Assembly (NCBI GenBank): GCA_001465935.1
Contig: LNKV01000058.1
Span: forward strand, 124,001 to 188,000
Origin: Clarireedia homoeocarpa
Lineage: Eukaryota; Ascomycota; Leotiomycetes; Helotiales; Rutstroemiaceae
Length of the DNA: 64,000 bases
Reading direction: 5' to 3'
The first letter of the stretch is position 1; every line of letters begins with the position of its first letter. Below, piece after piece: positions 54,220 through 64,000 of the stretch. Below the pieces are notes generated by a model. That model was given only the letters and a program-made list of their open reading frames with translations. It was not told the DNA's origin and made no database searches. The position numbers and the translations under genes were made by a program.

Positions 54220-55162
54220 TGAGGGAGGGTAGTTGTGTATAATAGGAGAGAATGGACGGAGTAATTGGGAGTGCACATACGGGGACGAACGCTTCCAACA
54301 CTTTTTGAGCAGAAGACATAGCAGCACACATACGGACGAAAATCTACGATACCACAGAAAGTTTGTCGAACTTTTCTTTCCCCTCCCTATTTTCAGCTCG
54401 CATGCGTACATGCATCTAGAAGCCGACAGGCAGGCATACGTCGAACAAGAGAGACTCTTTCTCTTTTTTGGCTTCACGGATTACATTTGCATAAGCAAGG
54501 CTTTGGCTTTAGCTTTATATTGGGGGGTTATTTTTCGGCATGGGAATAGGATCAGATAGGATGGGATATGATAGACGTTTTGTTTTAGACGATGATACCG
54601 ATATAGATCAGACGATCAGATATTGATCAGAAGAAAAGAGATAAATACTCGACTTTAGATAAGAATTACAATACTTAATTGTAGACATACATATACCGCA
54701 TCGCATCACATCACGTCATATACATGTACTGACTTTTCCGGAAAATGCACTGTCTGAGTGGTTATTCCCGGGTTTGTGAGTTATAGGAGTAAAGAGCGTC
54801 GGCAGCATAGGACAGTAGCTAGCTGGCTGGATTTAGGGGGTGAGAGAGGTGGGAGGATGTGAAGATGCAAGGGAAAGAGATTGGCGGTTACAAAGGCAGT
54901 GAGGGAGTGAGGGAGTGCATCGTCTTCCAAACGCTAGCTTTCGCTTGAGGAGTAAGGAACTAGGATGACATGTTTAAGACTACCTACCTACCTACCTGCT
55001 GCTGGTTGAGCTACTACAGTCTTTTACCGTGGGCTAACTTGTGGAGTAACGAAGCTTTTGTTTTGGTCCGATCAAAGAGATTTGATCAGGTAAGTTCGCT
55101 GGTAGTGGCAGTTTGAAATGCGCAAAACCTCCATTGTGCTCGGTGTGGAATCTTAAGCTAGG

Positions 55163-55189
55163 TATATATATATATATATATATATATAT
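55163..55189. repeat. (TA)n microsatellite
   Basis: About thirteen uninterrupted TA units. Confidence 0.95.
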
Positions 55190-56146
55190 GGATTCTGGAT
55201 ATTGGACGCGGGGATATATAAACTGGGATGAAGAGAGCTTGTTGCATATGAATATATTTATACCGCTCTCGAACTGTTCTGTGCTGCCGTGGATAGACGG
55301 GTAAGCTTTTTTGTTTCAAGTAGACTGAGAACTGTGATAGCTAAATCGATTGACGTTCCTTTCCACGGAAATTGTGCTCCATCGGTTGCTATGTAGTTCA
55401 AATGTCATGCATGAAAAGCGAGCAAACTCCCAATCAGATTTTCCTCCTCTCGCGAAGGGAAAGGAGAATACTTGATGAGGTAAGTTTGTATAAGCGTGGT
55501 TATGCACCTTGAGGAACTCTCTTCTAATAATTCCCATTGGCACAAACTCGCAAAAGCTAACAGGAAAAAAAAAGGTCTCGTGAATAAGAGATAGGTAAGG
55601 TTATTAGCAGCCAACATTTTGGATGTGGCTTTTCAAATAGTGTGCCATATTTGCGTTGGGACTTCCAAGCACTAACACAGCGAAAATGCGCAGATTCTAA
55701 ACACATTACGAAGGACGGAGTTTGAAGATTCGAATGAGGGGACTGTCAGTTTCGTATCTGGGACCTTCCGCTGGTGCCGGGCTGAGTGAGATCTAACAAT
55801 ACTACCGTATTCCGCTGCACACCCGGAGAAGTTTTTTCAAGCATCGTGAAAATACCCCAGCTGTGCGTGAGATTTCAAACCTTTTCGCAACTCCTTGATG
55901 CAGGGTTGGCTAGGACAAAGCGCAATCGAAAGGTGTGAAAAGCGAGAGCCAACCAACGCCACTTGGCACTAGCACACTGTTCGGTTGATGATCCAAGCAG
56001 CCAGTTTTAGGAATTCGCCACTATCGATAAAAATCGAAAATTGGATGGGCGGGAGAAACGAGAAGTGGGCATGTGTGGGCGTGTGGGCAAGGAACAGCTT
56101 CTTTCGTAGTCCCGAGGCTTGCCGTTTGGAGGGGGTATTCGCACAG

Positions 56147-56382
56147 AAGAGCTTTTGTCTGCGGGGCTTTGGGTACTGACGCTATGCTAAGGCGCTGACT
56201 GAAATGGTGGCCAGATGGCTCGGTGAAGGACAAAGCAGGGTGTAATCGTCGGGATACGGTATGAATGTGTCCCAAAGCTATTGTCAATTTGACAATAGCT
56301 TTGGATAAACGGAAGATCAGGGTCCAACAGGTCTGGACGCTTAAGAGACAACCTACTCACCATAAGAGCTTTTGTCTGCGGG
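56147..56382. repeat. 19-bp direct repeats bracketing a perfect 16-bp palindrome
   Basis: The 19-mer AAGAGCTTTTGTCTGCGGG occurs at 56147-56165 and 56364-56382. Midway, CCAAAGCTATTGTCAA (56272-56287) is followed after one T by its exact reverse complement (56289-56304). Confidence 0.9.
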
Positions 56383-56550
56383 TAAGTAAGGCAAAAGACG
56401 ATTGTTGCATGTGCCCTCTGTCGACGTCGTCATCAAATCGTCATTCCAAGTTCCTGTTTTGGCTTCTCCCATAGTTTGTTGGGCTCAAGGGGGCTTGTAA
56501 GTGTAACGCATAGGTAGGTACGCTTAGCTTACTGGTAGCTCTAATTGTGC

Positions 56551-56646
56551 AAGTACTAGAACTAGAATACCGAATACTACGAGTGTTAGAACTAGAATAC
56601 TAAATACTACGAGTGTTAGAACTAGAACTAGAATACCAAATACCAC
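56551..56646 (+). repeat. 30-bp tandem repeat, three copies
   Basis: Units at 56551-56580, 56581-56610 and 56611-56646, each containing TTAGAACTAGAATAC or a close variant. The third is 6 bp longer through duplication of AACTAG. Confidence 0.85.
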
Positions 56647-57301
56647 GAGTATTAAAACCTAATTACTACAAGGGAAACTACCCGCAGTGGCACAGTTGTT
56701 CTTCGGTGAATTTCATGGATGCAATGTGCTGTGGCTCCTAGACTGCTTAAATAGTCGCTGCTAAGTGTCCTTCTAGATTAGGTGTCCAGATATAGCTATC
56801 GTCTGTCGTGTCAGTACCAGTATTGGGTATTCCCCACGATGAAACAGGTGAATGAGAATGGGCTTTGCTGTATAGTAATCTTTTTGGAGCCCCGATGCAA
56901 TCTAAACCTTCAACTCTCTTGCCCCCTTCCTCTTCCTATCACCTCAACCTCCTTCCCTTCTCTCCGTCTTTTCTTCCATCCCCCACCGATGCTTGATGTT
57001 GACAGGTAAATAAGCGAAGCAATTTTAGTCCTAGCGTCAGGATTTGCGTGCTCTCATCAGATTCGAAAGTGCGTGAGCGTCATTTTCTGGTAACCTCATT
57101 CAGCTTCTCTTTTCACTCAAAGTTGCACGCGATCTACCGAGAGTAATCCTACTTACAATCCTTCATCCCACGTCAAATCAACAATTCCTACTCGAATCTA
57201 TCTTTCTTAGAGACGATTAGATAGCCCGCGCCTATCAACAGCTGCGGCAGCCTTTTGACCCCGCATCTACCAATCCCTCGCAATCTCTTTTCGACGAAAG
57301 G

Positions 57302-57336
57302 AAAAAAAAAAAAAAAAAAAAAGCAGCAGCAGCAGT
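57302..57336 (+). repeat. A21 run followed by GCA repeats
   Basis: Twenty-one A then five AGC/GCA units, ending about 80 bp before the phosphatase ATG. Probably part of the mRNA leader. Confidence 0.85.
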
Positions 57337-57415
57337 CAACTACAAAAACTTGGTTCAGAGGAGATTCTACATACTCTATTGGATTCTACTTGAGAGGACG
57401 TGATCTATCTTCAAG

Positions 57416-59270
57416 ATGGGTCAGACTCTGTCGGAGCCGGTAGTTGAGAAGGTGTGTTTTATTTTCTGCACTTCCTGATCCTGTCTTGGGTGGCGCCGGT
57501 GTCGGTTGGCAAGTCATCGCATATCAGGATCTTGGATGTATTCGTGAATAGCACTACTGCGCATGCGCTTGACAATGGTCGTGGTGGCTTTCTCGCTCAG
57601 ATCAATCGTCCCTGGATCGGAGTCGCCACAGAGGAATACCCTGGCAGCCGTACCGAGTATGTCTCTTGGAGGACGAACGATTACTGATATACCTTTCTTG
57701 TTAGAATTCGGCCAGCGGCGGCGATGAAAGATTGATTTTTGGTGTCTCTTCTATGCAAGGATGGCGGATTAGTATGGAGGATGCGCACGCGACGGTGCTC
57801 GACCTACAAACGGGGAAAGGAGGTGCCTCAAACCCCGCTCCAGCAGACAACAGAATTTCCTTCTTCGGTGTATATGATGGACATGGAGGAGATCGCGTGG
57901 CCCAATTTGCCGGAGAAAATATACACGAGATCGTTGCGAAGCAGGAGGCATTCCAGAAAGGTGACTTCGAGCAAGCTTTGAAAGATGGATTCCTTGCTAC
58001 AGATAGAGCGATATTAGGAGGTCAGAATCCCTCGCACATTTTGGAGCCATAGAATACTGACTTCTATCTCAGACCCACGGTACGAGGAGGAAGTATCTGG
58101 CTGCACTGCTTCAGTTGGAATAATTTCGAACAAGAAGATCTATGTGGTACATTACACTTGGGTATTTTGTCAATATATGCTAATTGCCGCACTAGGGGAA
58201 TGCTGGAGATTCTAGAAGTGTTTTGGGAGTCAAGGGTCGTGCGAAGCCTCTGTCATTCGACCACAAGCCGCAGAATGAAGGTAGCTTTTTGCTGGAGTTG
58301 GTGGATTATACAAGAAACTAACTCGTTCATAGGCGAAAAGGCTAGAATCAATGCGGCAGGTGGCTTTGTAGATTTCGGTCGTGTGAATGGTAATCTTGCA
58401 TTGTCAAGAGCTATCGGTGATTTCGAGTTCAAGAAGAGCGCGGAGCTTTCACCTGAACAGCAGATAGTGACTGCGTTCCCGGATGTCACTGTTCACGAAA
58501 TCACAGATGACGATGAATTCTTGGTTGTGGCATGCGATGGTGAGTGTTCTGGAGACCCGGCGCTAGAATAAAACTAATTTTGACTGTATAGGTATTTGGG
58601 ATTGCCAATCCTCTCAAGCTGTTATTGAATTCGTCCGACGAGGTATCGTTGCCAAACAGGATCTTTCCAAGATCTGTGAGAACATGATGGACAACTGCCT
58701 TGCATCAAACTCGGAAACTGGGGGTGTCGGCTGTGATAACATGACTATGATTATCGTGGGTATCTTGAACGGCAAAACGAAGGAAGAATGGTATGACGAG
58801 ATCGCAAAACGAGTCGCTAATGGAGATGGTCCCTGTGCTCCTCCGGAGTATGGCAAGTAGCCCGCCCGTCTTTTGTGGTCCCAAACGTCAGCTAACATAA
58901 AGTGTTAGCCGAGTTCCGCGGACCGGGTGTTCATCATAATTTTGATGATAGTGACAGTGGGTATGATGTGGACATGGACCAGAAACTCAAGTCTTTTGGT
59001 GGGAACCAACGTGGACGAATTATCCTGCTTGGGGATGGTACAGAAGTTCTCACTGATTCAGATGATACAGAGATGTTTGACCATGGCGAAGAGGACAAAG
59101 ACCTTGCAAGCCAGGTCCCGAAAGGGCAAACTGTCGCCGAACCCGAAGCCGATACCTCGTCCAAAAAGGCCGAGTCGAAGGAGCCAAAGTACCAGGCTGT
59201 GGCGGATGAGGTCTTACCAAAGGAGTCAGGGGAAACGAAAGCTGAGAATATTAAGGCAGATGGTAAGTAA
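57416..59270 (+). CDS. Protein phosphatase 2C, Ptc2/Ptc3 type
   Basis: Mg/Mn-dependent Ser/Thr phosphatase; yeast Ptc2/3 switch off stress MAP kinase and DNA-damage checkpoint signals. Exons: 57416-57451, 57705-58020, 58073-58146, 58196-58280, 58333-58539, 58592-58852 and 58909-59270; 446 residues. It begins MGQTLSEPVVEK, a likely N-myristoylation start (Gly2). PP2C motifs appear in order: GWRISMEDAHAT, FFGVYDGHGGDRVAQ (metal-binding Asp and Gly), SGCTASVGIIS, GNAGDSRSVLG, FGRVNGNLALSRAIGDFEFK, DDEFLVVACDGIWD and GCDNMTMIIV. The tail is acidic and Lys/Glu-rich. Intron 1 is 253 nt; intron 6 (58853-58908) is of the GC-AG class (G|GCAAGT). The stop TAA overlaps a perfect donor consensus (GGTAAGTAA), so a spliced alternative end is possible. 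Confidence 0.93.
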
Positions 59271-60760
59271 GGGGAGGAGGAACGATATATTCTTCAACAT
59301 ACTTCATCTTCAGGCGGAGGGAAAATGGTGCAAACCAGATGCATTTGGACGAACGTTTTACTTTACACCTATATCTGGAATAGAGAGGATTGTTAGGTGT
59401 CTACGTTCTAATGGCAAAACATGGATTAAGTTCACGTATTGCTTACATTTTTCCTTTGGGGTCCTCGGTAATGCTAGAGGAGGAGATAGGGATGAGGTTA
59501 TAAGGTGAATGCAGTGAGCGACCTCATGCCCAGTAGCATTTCTGGTGGCGGTTTCCCATTCTTCAACCTCAATTTCCTGAAATTACGATCTTCATACGCA
59601 GCGAGTTATTGTCACGAGTCTCTTTTCCTTTGCATCACAGATCTTGATAGGAAGGGTCTCTAGACTAAGTCCTAGTTGCATTGTACTTGAGAACCACCAA
59701 TTGATACCTTACTTCAGTGATCAAATATAATGTGCAAGTGACAAAAGCCTTTTGGGCCGATCGAGGTGTCCACCACGGTGTCTAGTTAACAGGTGGCATT
59801 GACCTATAAGCTCTGTTCTGCTACTTATGCTTGGGAAGCTTTTTGATAAGAATGTGTAAATGCGCGGGGGCGTGCTACGGACAAGGGGAGTTTCGCAGGA
59901 TCGATATCAAGTTGCGTATCAGCACTATCACAAAGATACTGTACTGTGACTGCCAGGTATTGGTGATAGTGGCCCCTGGTTACATTCCCTAAAATCCAAA
60001 ATCGGAAACTCGTACCCCTAAATGTACAAGGATACAAAGAGCGGGGATTTAAACACGTGATTGTCAAAGTTCCTCTCAATAAGGGGGGAGAATTGCGCAC
60101 CCTCGTGCAATTAACAGTATCAATGCGAATATGTGTTGTCTTCATTCTCGAACATGCAGTATCAAGAGAATTTACGTGGACTTATGAACAGCAGACAGCA
60201 TAGTATTGATAACAATTGATTCGCAATGTTATGGCGGCTCTGATTAATGTTGCTCCCGTTACACATCACGAACCACATCATTTAAGCTTTGCTATCGGAT
60301 CGACGGTCCTGGCAAAATCACCACCAAGCTGAATGAAGTGCTCTTCACCCCAATTAAGCATTCATATTAAGCATGCCAGGAGACTGTTTGCTCTTTCACC
60401 CTATCGCAGAATCTGTGGAGTCTTTTAAACGCTCAAACGGCTGATCTTCAACTCTTGTTCTAGGTAGTCCAGACTCCAGACTCATTGTATCAAGAACTGA
60501 CTTTCTCGGTTTGAGATGTTGAGGATTCACTAAGGCTATACCTACTCAGCTCGTTAACAAACTTCTAGTTAAGAAGATGATAAGCAGGTATCAAGACTAG
60601 CATCTCAGTATTGTATATTAGGCTACAGTTATTCAGCTCTCCACCAAACTCTTGTTGAGGAGATGTCTATCGCGTACTAGCGATATAGAGGATTATCAAG
60701 CTTCTGAGAGACTGCTCTGTGAGCGACGGGGTATATATACCTGTCCAGTAGAGCATGCGA
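59271..60760. other. Intergenic, nothing distinct
   Basis: Includes the 3' region of the phosphatase gene and a possible alternative last exon (59314-59396). No other gene or repeat is supported. Confidence 0.5.
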
Positions 60761-62335
60761 CTTGAATCTTCGTCAATCTTCTTTCGCGGCTGCGACATTA
60801 GTCATATTACATCTAAGCTTTTTTCCCTTGGAGTCACACGCTTCAAATACACCATGGCTACAAGCACAGAGGACAGTCGGGGCAATACAATCTACATATA
60901 GAGACCCGGCTGTGACAGCAGCAGAAGGTTTGCTCAGTAGTAGGGCCACCTACATATACGCTGAAAACCTGTAAATATATGCCGGCTTCGTCTTTTCTTA
61001 CCCCGGCAAAGACTTGGTCATTGTCGCCAAAAAGATTGTAATCGTCTCGCTGCCTATTAGCGCTCAAGACTCTACTACGTGAAATTCATCTTAGACAACG
61101 TGGAGAGTGCTGAGCCGCGGCCCGCAGGAGCAGAAAGCTGTTGCGGCTACTGGCAGTAATGCCGAGTACGAATGGAATACAACTCAGAAGCTGTCATCGT
61201 ACATCGATGTTGAGGAGCTGGAAAAGAAAAATCAAGCTAGTCACTATGGATGCTACACAGTTCAAAAATATCTGCAAACAATGCTTTGACGGCCCCATCA
61301 AGGATCAGATTAAGGTTATTGATGGATACATACAATGTGGCAAAAAGCTACAGGACGCCATTGTCGCCAATGTCGAAGCAAGAAGCAAGAAGACACAACT
61401 TAAAGCTCAATACGACCAAGTAAAACAGACTATGGACCTTACATTGGTTGGAGGCAACAGCATTAACCCCAATCTTCAAGCCTCGTATTCCTTTTAAGAT
61501 ACCCTCTAGTGGATACAAAAGAGTCGAGCCATGAACTACTGTCATGATTCTGTGAGAGTGGTAGCCTGTTTCCAGCTCAGGAATTCCAAAGTTTCCAGAG
61601 CGTTGTTGCAGCTGCAAACCTAGGAGAACCTCGATGCTCATGCTTTCAACGATCAGATCCTGATCAATCTTAAAAACGAGATCGAGTATATCAGATCAAT
61701 AGAATTCTATTCTTAGGATTCGAGGATAACTTATACGGCACGTCTAGAAAAGGAGAAATTTCCAGCGCTGTTTTCAGAAGTCTTGCCTAGTGGAGAATAC
61801 GACCGATAATTCCAAATATTACTGCAACATTAATCTCAGATTACATCGACACGTGCGTATGACCTCCTATACAGTATTCCTTGGGGGAGCAAGGGTCGAG
61901 GATGAGGGCCACCATACCCCGAGACCAGTCGTTGACATTAACATATCGTTCGGCAACCGGTTTCAAGTGACAGGACTGACGAAATATACTAGGGACGGGG
62001 GAAACACGTGGCAAAACGATCCGGATGTGTACTCTTTCCGAAGAGCTCGCCTTGGAGTCTGGAGAGACATAAGCTAGTACAGTCGCTCGATATTCATACG
62101 ACCCATCTAAACCAAAAGACATGAAGCGCGAGGCTTTCGTAGCGAATAAAGTTCTCCATGAAGTCGATTTTGGATCAGACTTCAAACGACCTATCGATAG
62201 TGCTCCAACCGACTGGAACGTGTGGTGGGATTTAGATTTAGTAGAGATCTCGAACGTCAGTGCTGTTGTCGTTAAGGTCGACCGACGGGTACTTTCGAAA
62301 CCAAGCGAAGGAGATTGCACAACCTCCTCCTGAAG
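60761..62335 (+). pseudogene. Degenerate protein-coding remnant of unknown family
   Basis: Protein-like segments appear in different plus-strand frames, separated by stops and shifts, in one direction and in plausible order. The first (60762-60971) has a hydrophobic start and ends ATYIYAENL before TAA at 60972; the same frame continues past the stop with GFVFSYPGKDLVIVAKKIVI. A second (61107-61289) contains GSNAEYEWNTTQKLSSYIDV. A third, shifted (61246-61497), has FKNICKQCFDGPIKDQIKVI and a helical NVEARSKKTQLKAQYDQVKQ. Further pieces lie at 61790-62077 (NTWQNDPDVYSF) and 62121-62333 (KRPIDSAPTDWNVWWDLDLV). I cannot name the family. A multi-intron live gene is less likely because the breaks lack good splice sites. 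Confidence 0.55.
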
Positions 62336-62773
62336 ATACTCCCGAGGATGCTCAACCGGTCATGATAACAACCATGAATGTACATACTTACTAATAGAAT
62401 CATTGAGAGTAACAGTACAAACATTGACGATTTCTCAGACTTGATTGAATCTATTGGAATTCGGCTTGTCTAATAACGTTATCAACACTGCGGCAATTTT
62501 TCGTAGAATTCTTCCAATTGAAAGTATTAGCATTGCGCTTTAGAACATTGCCCTTCATTCCCGGCACACGGGCACTCTACCGTGTACATTCTGGGTTGAG
62601 CCCGACCCCCTTCAAGAAGGAGGCAAGCATGTCTAGCAGGGTAGACAGTGCATAGCGAATAAAGTTCATCATCAAAACCCCAAACGATGCGCGCACCATA
62701 TCAGCGACTAGTATTATTTCGAAATTGCTCAGTATGTTAAATCTTTATATTTAAATTTAAACGAAAAGCTTAT

Positions 62774-62892
62774 ACATACGACCATAGACTGTAGATCACT
62801 GGGCATCCCGTCCGCTCTGCCATACATAAGCTACAGATCGGTGGATTAGTAGTTGGGTGGGTGACCACCAGCGAATCCCCACTGTTGTATGT
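62774..62892 (+). rRNA. 5S ribosomal RNA gene
   Basis: 119 nt. Starts ACATACGACCATAG and ends CTGTTGTATGT, which pair as helix I. The conserved core GGGCATCCCGTCCGCTC and the internal promoter and loop region AGTAGTTGGGTGGGTGACC then CACCAGCGAATCCC match fungal 5S genes as remembered from Neurospora. The variable stem is ACTGTAG paired with CTACAG, so pairing is kept despite sequence difference. A T-rich stretch (TTTTGC, then TTCTTTTT near 62908-62917) follows, suitable for RNA polymerase III termination. Dispersed single 5S genes are usual in filamentous ascomycetes. It could be a variant or pseudogene copy, but helix conservation argues it is functional. Confidence 0.93.
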
Positions 62893-63829
62893 TCAATTGC
62901 TTTTGCATTTTCTTTTTATTGGTTCAACTACTCATCTGCCAACATAGCTTCTTCCTACTGTATTCGCTTGCTATCCACAAGCGGCCTCCTGGTCTAGGGT
63001 GCGGGTACTATATAGACGCATCTACTTTCTCCAAAGAAAAAAGCGCTGTTTCGGAGATATCCCGAGAGTCTGGCTTTTCCCCACACTCTCCGGGAACCGA
63101 ATCGATGGTAAGCGACAATTTTAGGGAGATCAAAGAGAGCTGTCATTCCATCTGATTTTCTTTTAGATTTCTAAAACACGGAGGCGCTTGAGCGGTTTTA
63201 GTTGGCTGAATAGCCTTTGATCTGAACTTTGGGTGTTGTATCAGGTCATCGTAAGAGGTTGGATGGATAGGCGAATCAATGTGAGCTTCACTTAATGTAC
63301 TGATCGACATGCTTGGCGCAATGCAGCCTGGGGTATGATTTGAGCTTAAGGGATGTTTTGAAGAAGAATGAAAGAGATGATAAGCTGAGAGAACTGAGGA
63401 ATAGATTGTAATGGCTCCTGTTGTGAGGTCACTCGCAGCAGTATTTCCGGAACTGTAAACCTTTTCACCCGCTCCAAAAGAGATGGGAAAGTCGCTTATG
63501 GCAGTCAAAAGGAATGGTTTCTTCAGGTGATAGGAATCATTACTTCATTGAACACTTCAACCCCGTAGACAGTGCGGAGTTCATCCTTCTGATAACAAAG
63601 GAATCCATACTGAGTGAGCAGCTTCTGCTCCGTGAACAGCAGTGCTTAAGAGAGGCTCTACTCGATGAGGCAGCTCGAATTACACCCCACATCTTGGAGA
63701 AATAATTATTCATACACCATGATGCTCCTAGGGACTGCTATGGTCACACATAGTCTAGACCGCGAGAGGCCTCAAACATACCCACTCAAGGAGAAGTTGG
63801 AAATTGGGGAAGTAAATTGAAATTTCGAC
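62893..63829. other. Intergenic with unassigned open frames
   Basis: Two overlapping or adjacent open frames (63143-63508 minus, 63514-63705 plus) show no domain. The latter (MVSSGDRNHYFIEHFNPVDS, ending ARITPHILEK) looks mildly protein-like and may be a remnant. Confidence 0.4.
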
Positions 63830-64000
63830 ATGGAAACCAACACTCAAAAAGTCTCAACTCAGCTCAACCCGATTTTATCTCGTCCCTTCCTCTCAAAGCT
63901 CTTCCGGCATCTCCACCATGCATCGCTGATGAATCAAGTCACCAAAATTCACAATTTTCAATTTTCCATCGATTATGAATCCCCCACTTCCCGTCTCCAT
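63830..64000 (+). CDS. Possible 5' end of a gene cut by the window edge
   Basis: From ATG 63830 the frame stays open for 57 codons to the last base (METNTQKVSTQLNPILSRPF and onward, with LSKLFRHLHHASLMNQ). There is no stop and no recognisable domain. The ATG is preceded by an A/T-rich leader. It may be a real first exon or chance; nothing about function can be said. Confidence 0.3.
   Translation, partial: METNTQKVSTQLNPILSRPFLSKLFRHLHHASLMNQVTKIHNFQFSIDYESPTSRLH

Larger units (their letters stand above)
54220..57415. other. Intergenic with microsatellites and a palindrome
   Basis: 3.2 kb without a supported gene. Contains (TA)n at 55163-55189, 19-bp direct repeats (56147 and 56364) bracketing a perfect 16-bp palindrome (56272-56304), a 30-bp repeat in three copies (56551-56646) and, in the likely leader of the phosphatase gene, A21 followed by GCA repeats (57302-57336). 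Confidence 0.55.

Noticed and set aside
53704..54477. 257-codon minus-strand frame opposite the F-box gene
   Set aside because: It is the complement of a GC-biased coding exon. The plus strand has a clear F-box.
61841..62320. 159-codon minus-strand frame
   Set aside because: It is antisense to the plus-strand remnant pieces and Ser/Thr-rich without a domain. More likely a shadow.

Overview
The window looks like nuclear DNA of a filamentous ascomycete (Pezizomycotina). A leotiomycete relative of Botrytis/Sclerotinia is plausible, but the sequence alone does not prove that rank. The evidence is short GT-AG introns (about 50-110 nt, a few longer) with CTAAC/CTGAC-like branch sites, single genes separated by 0.3-12 kb of microsatellite-rich DNA, orthologues typical of this group (an APSES regulator of the StuA type, a HulA/Rsp5 ligase, fungal F-box proteins, a GPI-anchored cysteine-rich protein), and a dispersed single 5S rRNA gene. 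No prokaryotic, viral, CRISPR or intact transposon signal was seen. Exon joins below were worked out by hand from reading frame, splice consensus and known protein motifs.

Layout. 1-3.7 kb: a stuA-type APSES regulator on the minus strand. 3.7-15.2 kb: about 11.5 kb with no gene I can support, rich in tandem repeats. 15.2-16.2 kb (+): small BRCT-domain protein. 17.0-19.2 kb (+): coiled-coil protein dense in CDK-type sites. 21.0-22.2 kb (+): F-box protein. 23.4-24.0 kb (-): GPI-anchored CFEM-like protein. 27.5-31.0 kb (-): large mitochondrial-type PPR protein. 33.0-34.5 kb (+): phosphomevalonate kinase ERG8. 35.8-38.6 kb (-): RSP5/HulA ubiquitin ligase (7 exons). 39.7-40.5 kb (-): nuclear poly(A)-binding protein PAB2. 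41.4-42.2 kb (+): voltage-gated proton channel Hv1. 43.4-45.3 kb (-): AHC1-like ADA-complex zinc-finger protein. 49.1-50.0 kb (+): Alba-domain protein (RNase P/MRP type). 50.3-50.8 kb (-): VTC1. 51.3-52.0 kb (+): Tctex-type light chain TDA2. 53.2-54.2 kb (+): second F-box protein. 57.4-59.3 kb (+): PP2C phosphatase PTC2/3. 60.8-62.3 kb: a degenerate gene. 62.77-62.89 kb: 5S rRNA. 63.83-64.0 kb: possible start of a gene cut by the window edge.

The genes are mostly housekeeping and unrelated to each other; no biosynthetic cluster or new multi-gene system is evident. Convergent pairs are ERG8/RSP5, Hv1/AHC1 and Alba/VTC1. Divergent pairs are PAB2/Hv1 and VTC1/TDA2; the latter intergenic carries CACGTG/CACGTT motifs that would fit phosphate control of VTC1. 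The most notable items are the compact Hv1 channel, the RSP5 gene with a 23-nt microexon and its catalytic cysteine codon split by an intron, a GC-AG intron in the phosphatase gene, a 27-nt poly(A) run directly after a 5' splice site in stuA, recurrent period-7 minisatellites, and a perfect 16-bp hairpin lying between 19-bp direct repeats.
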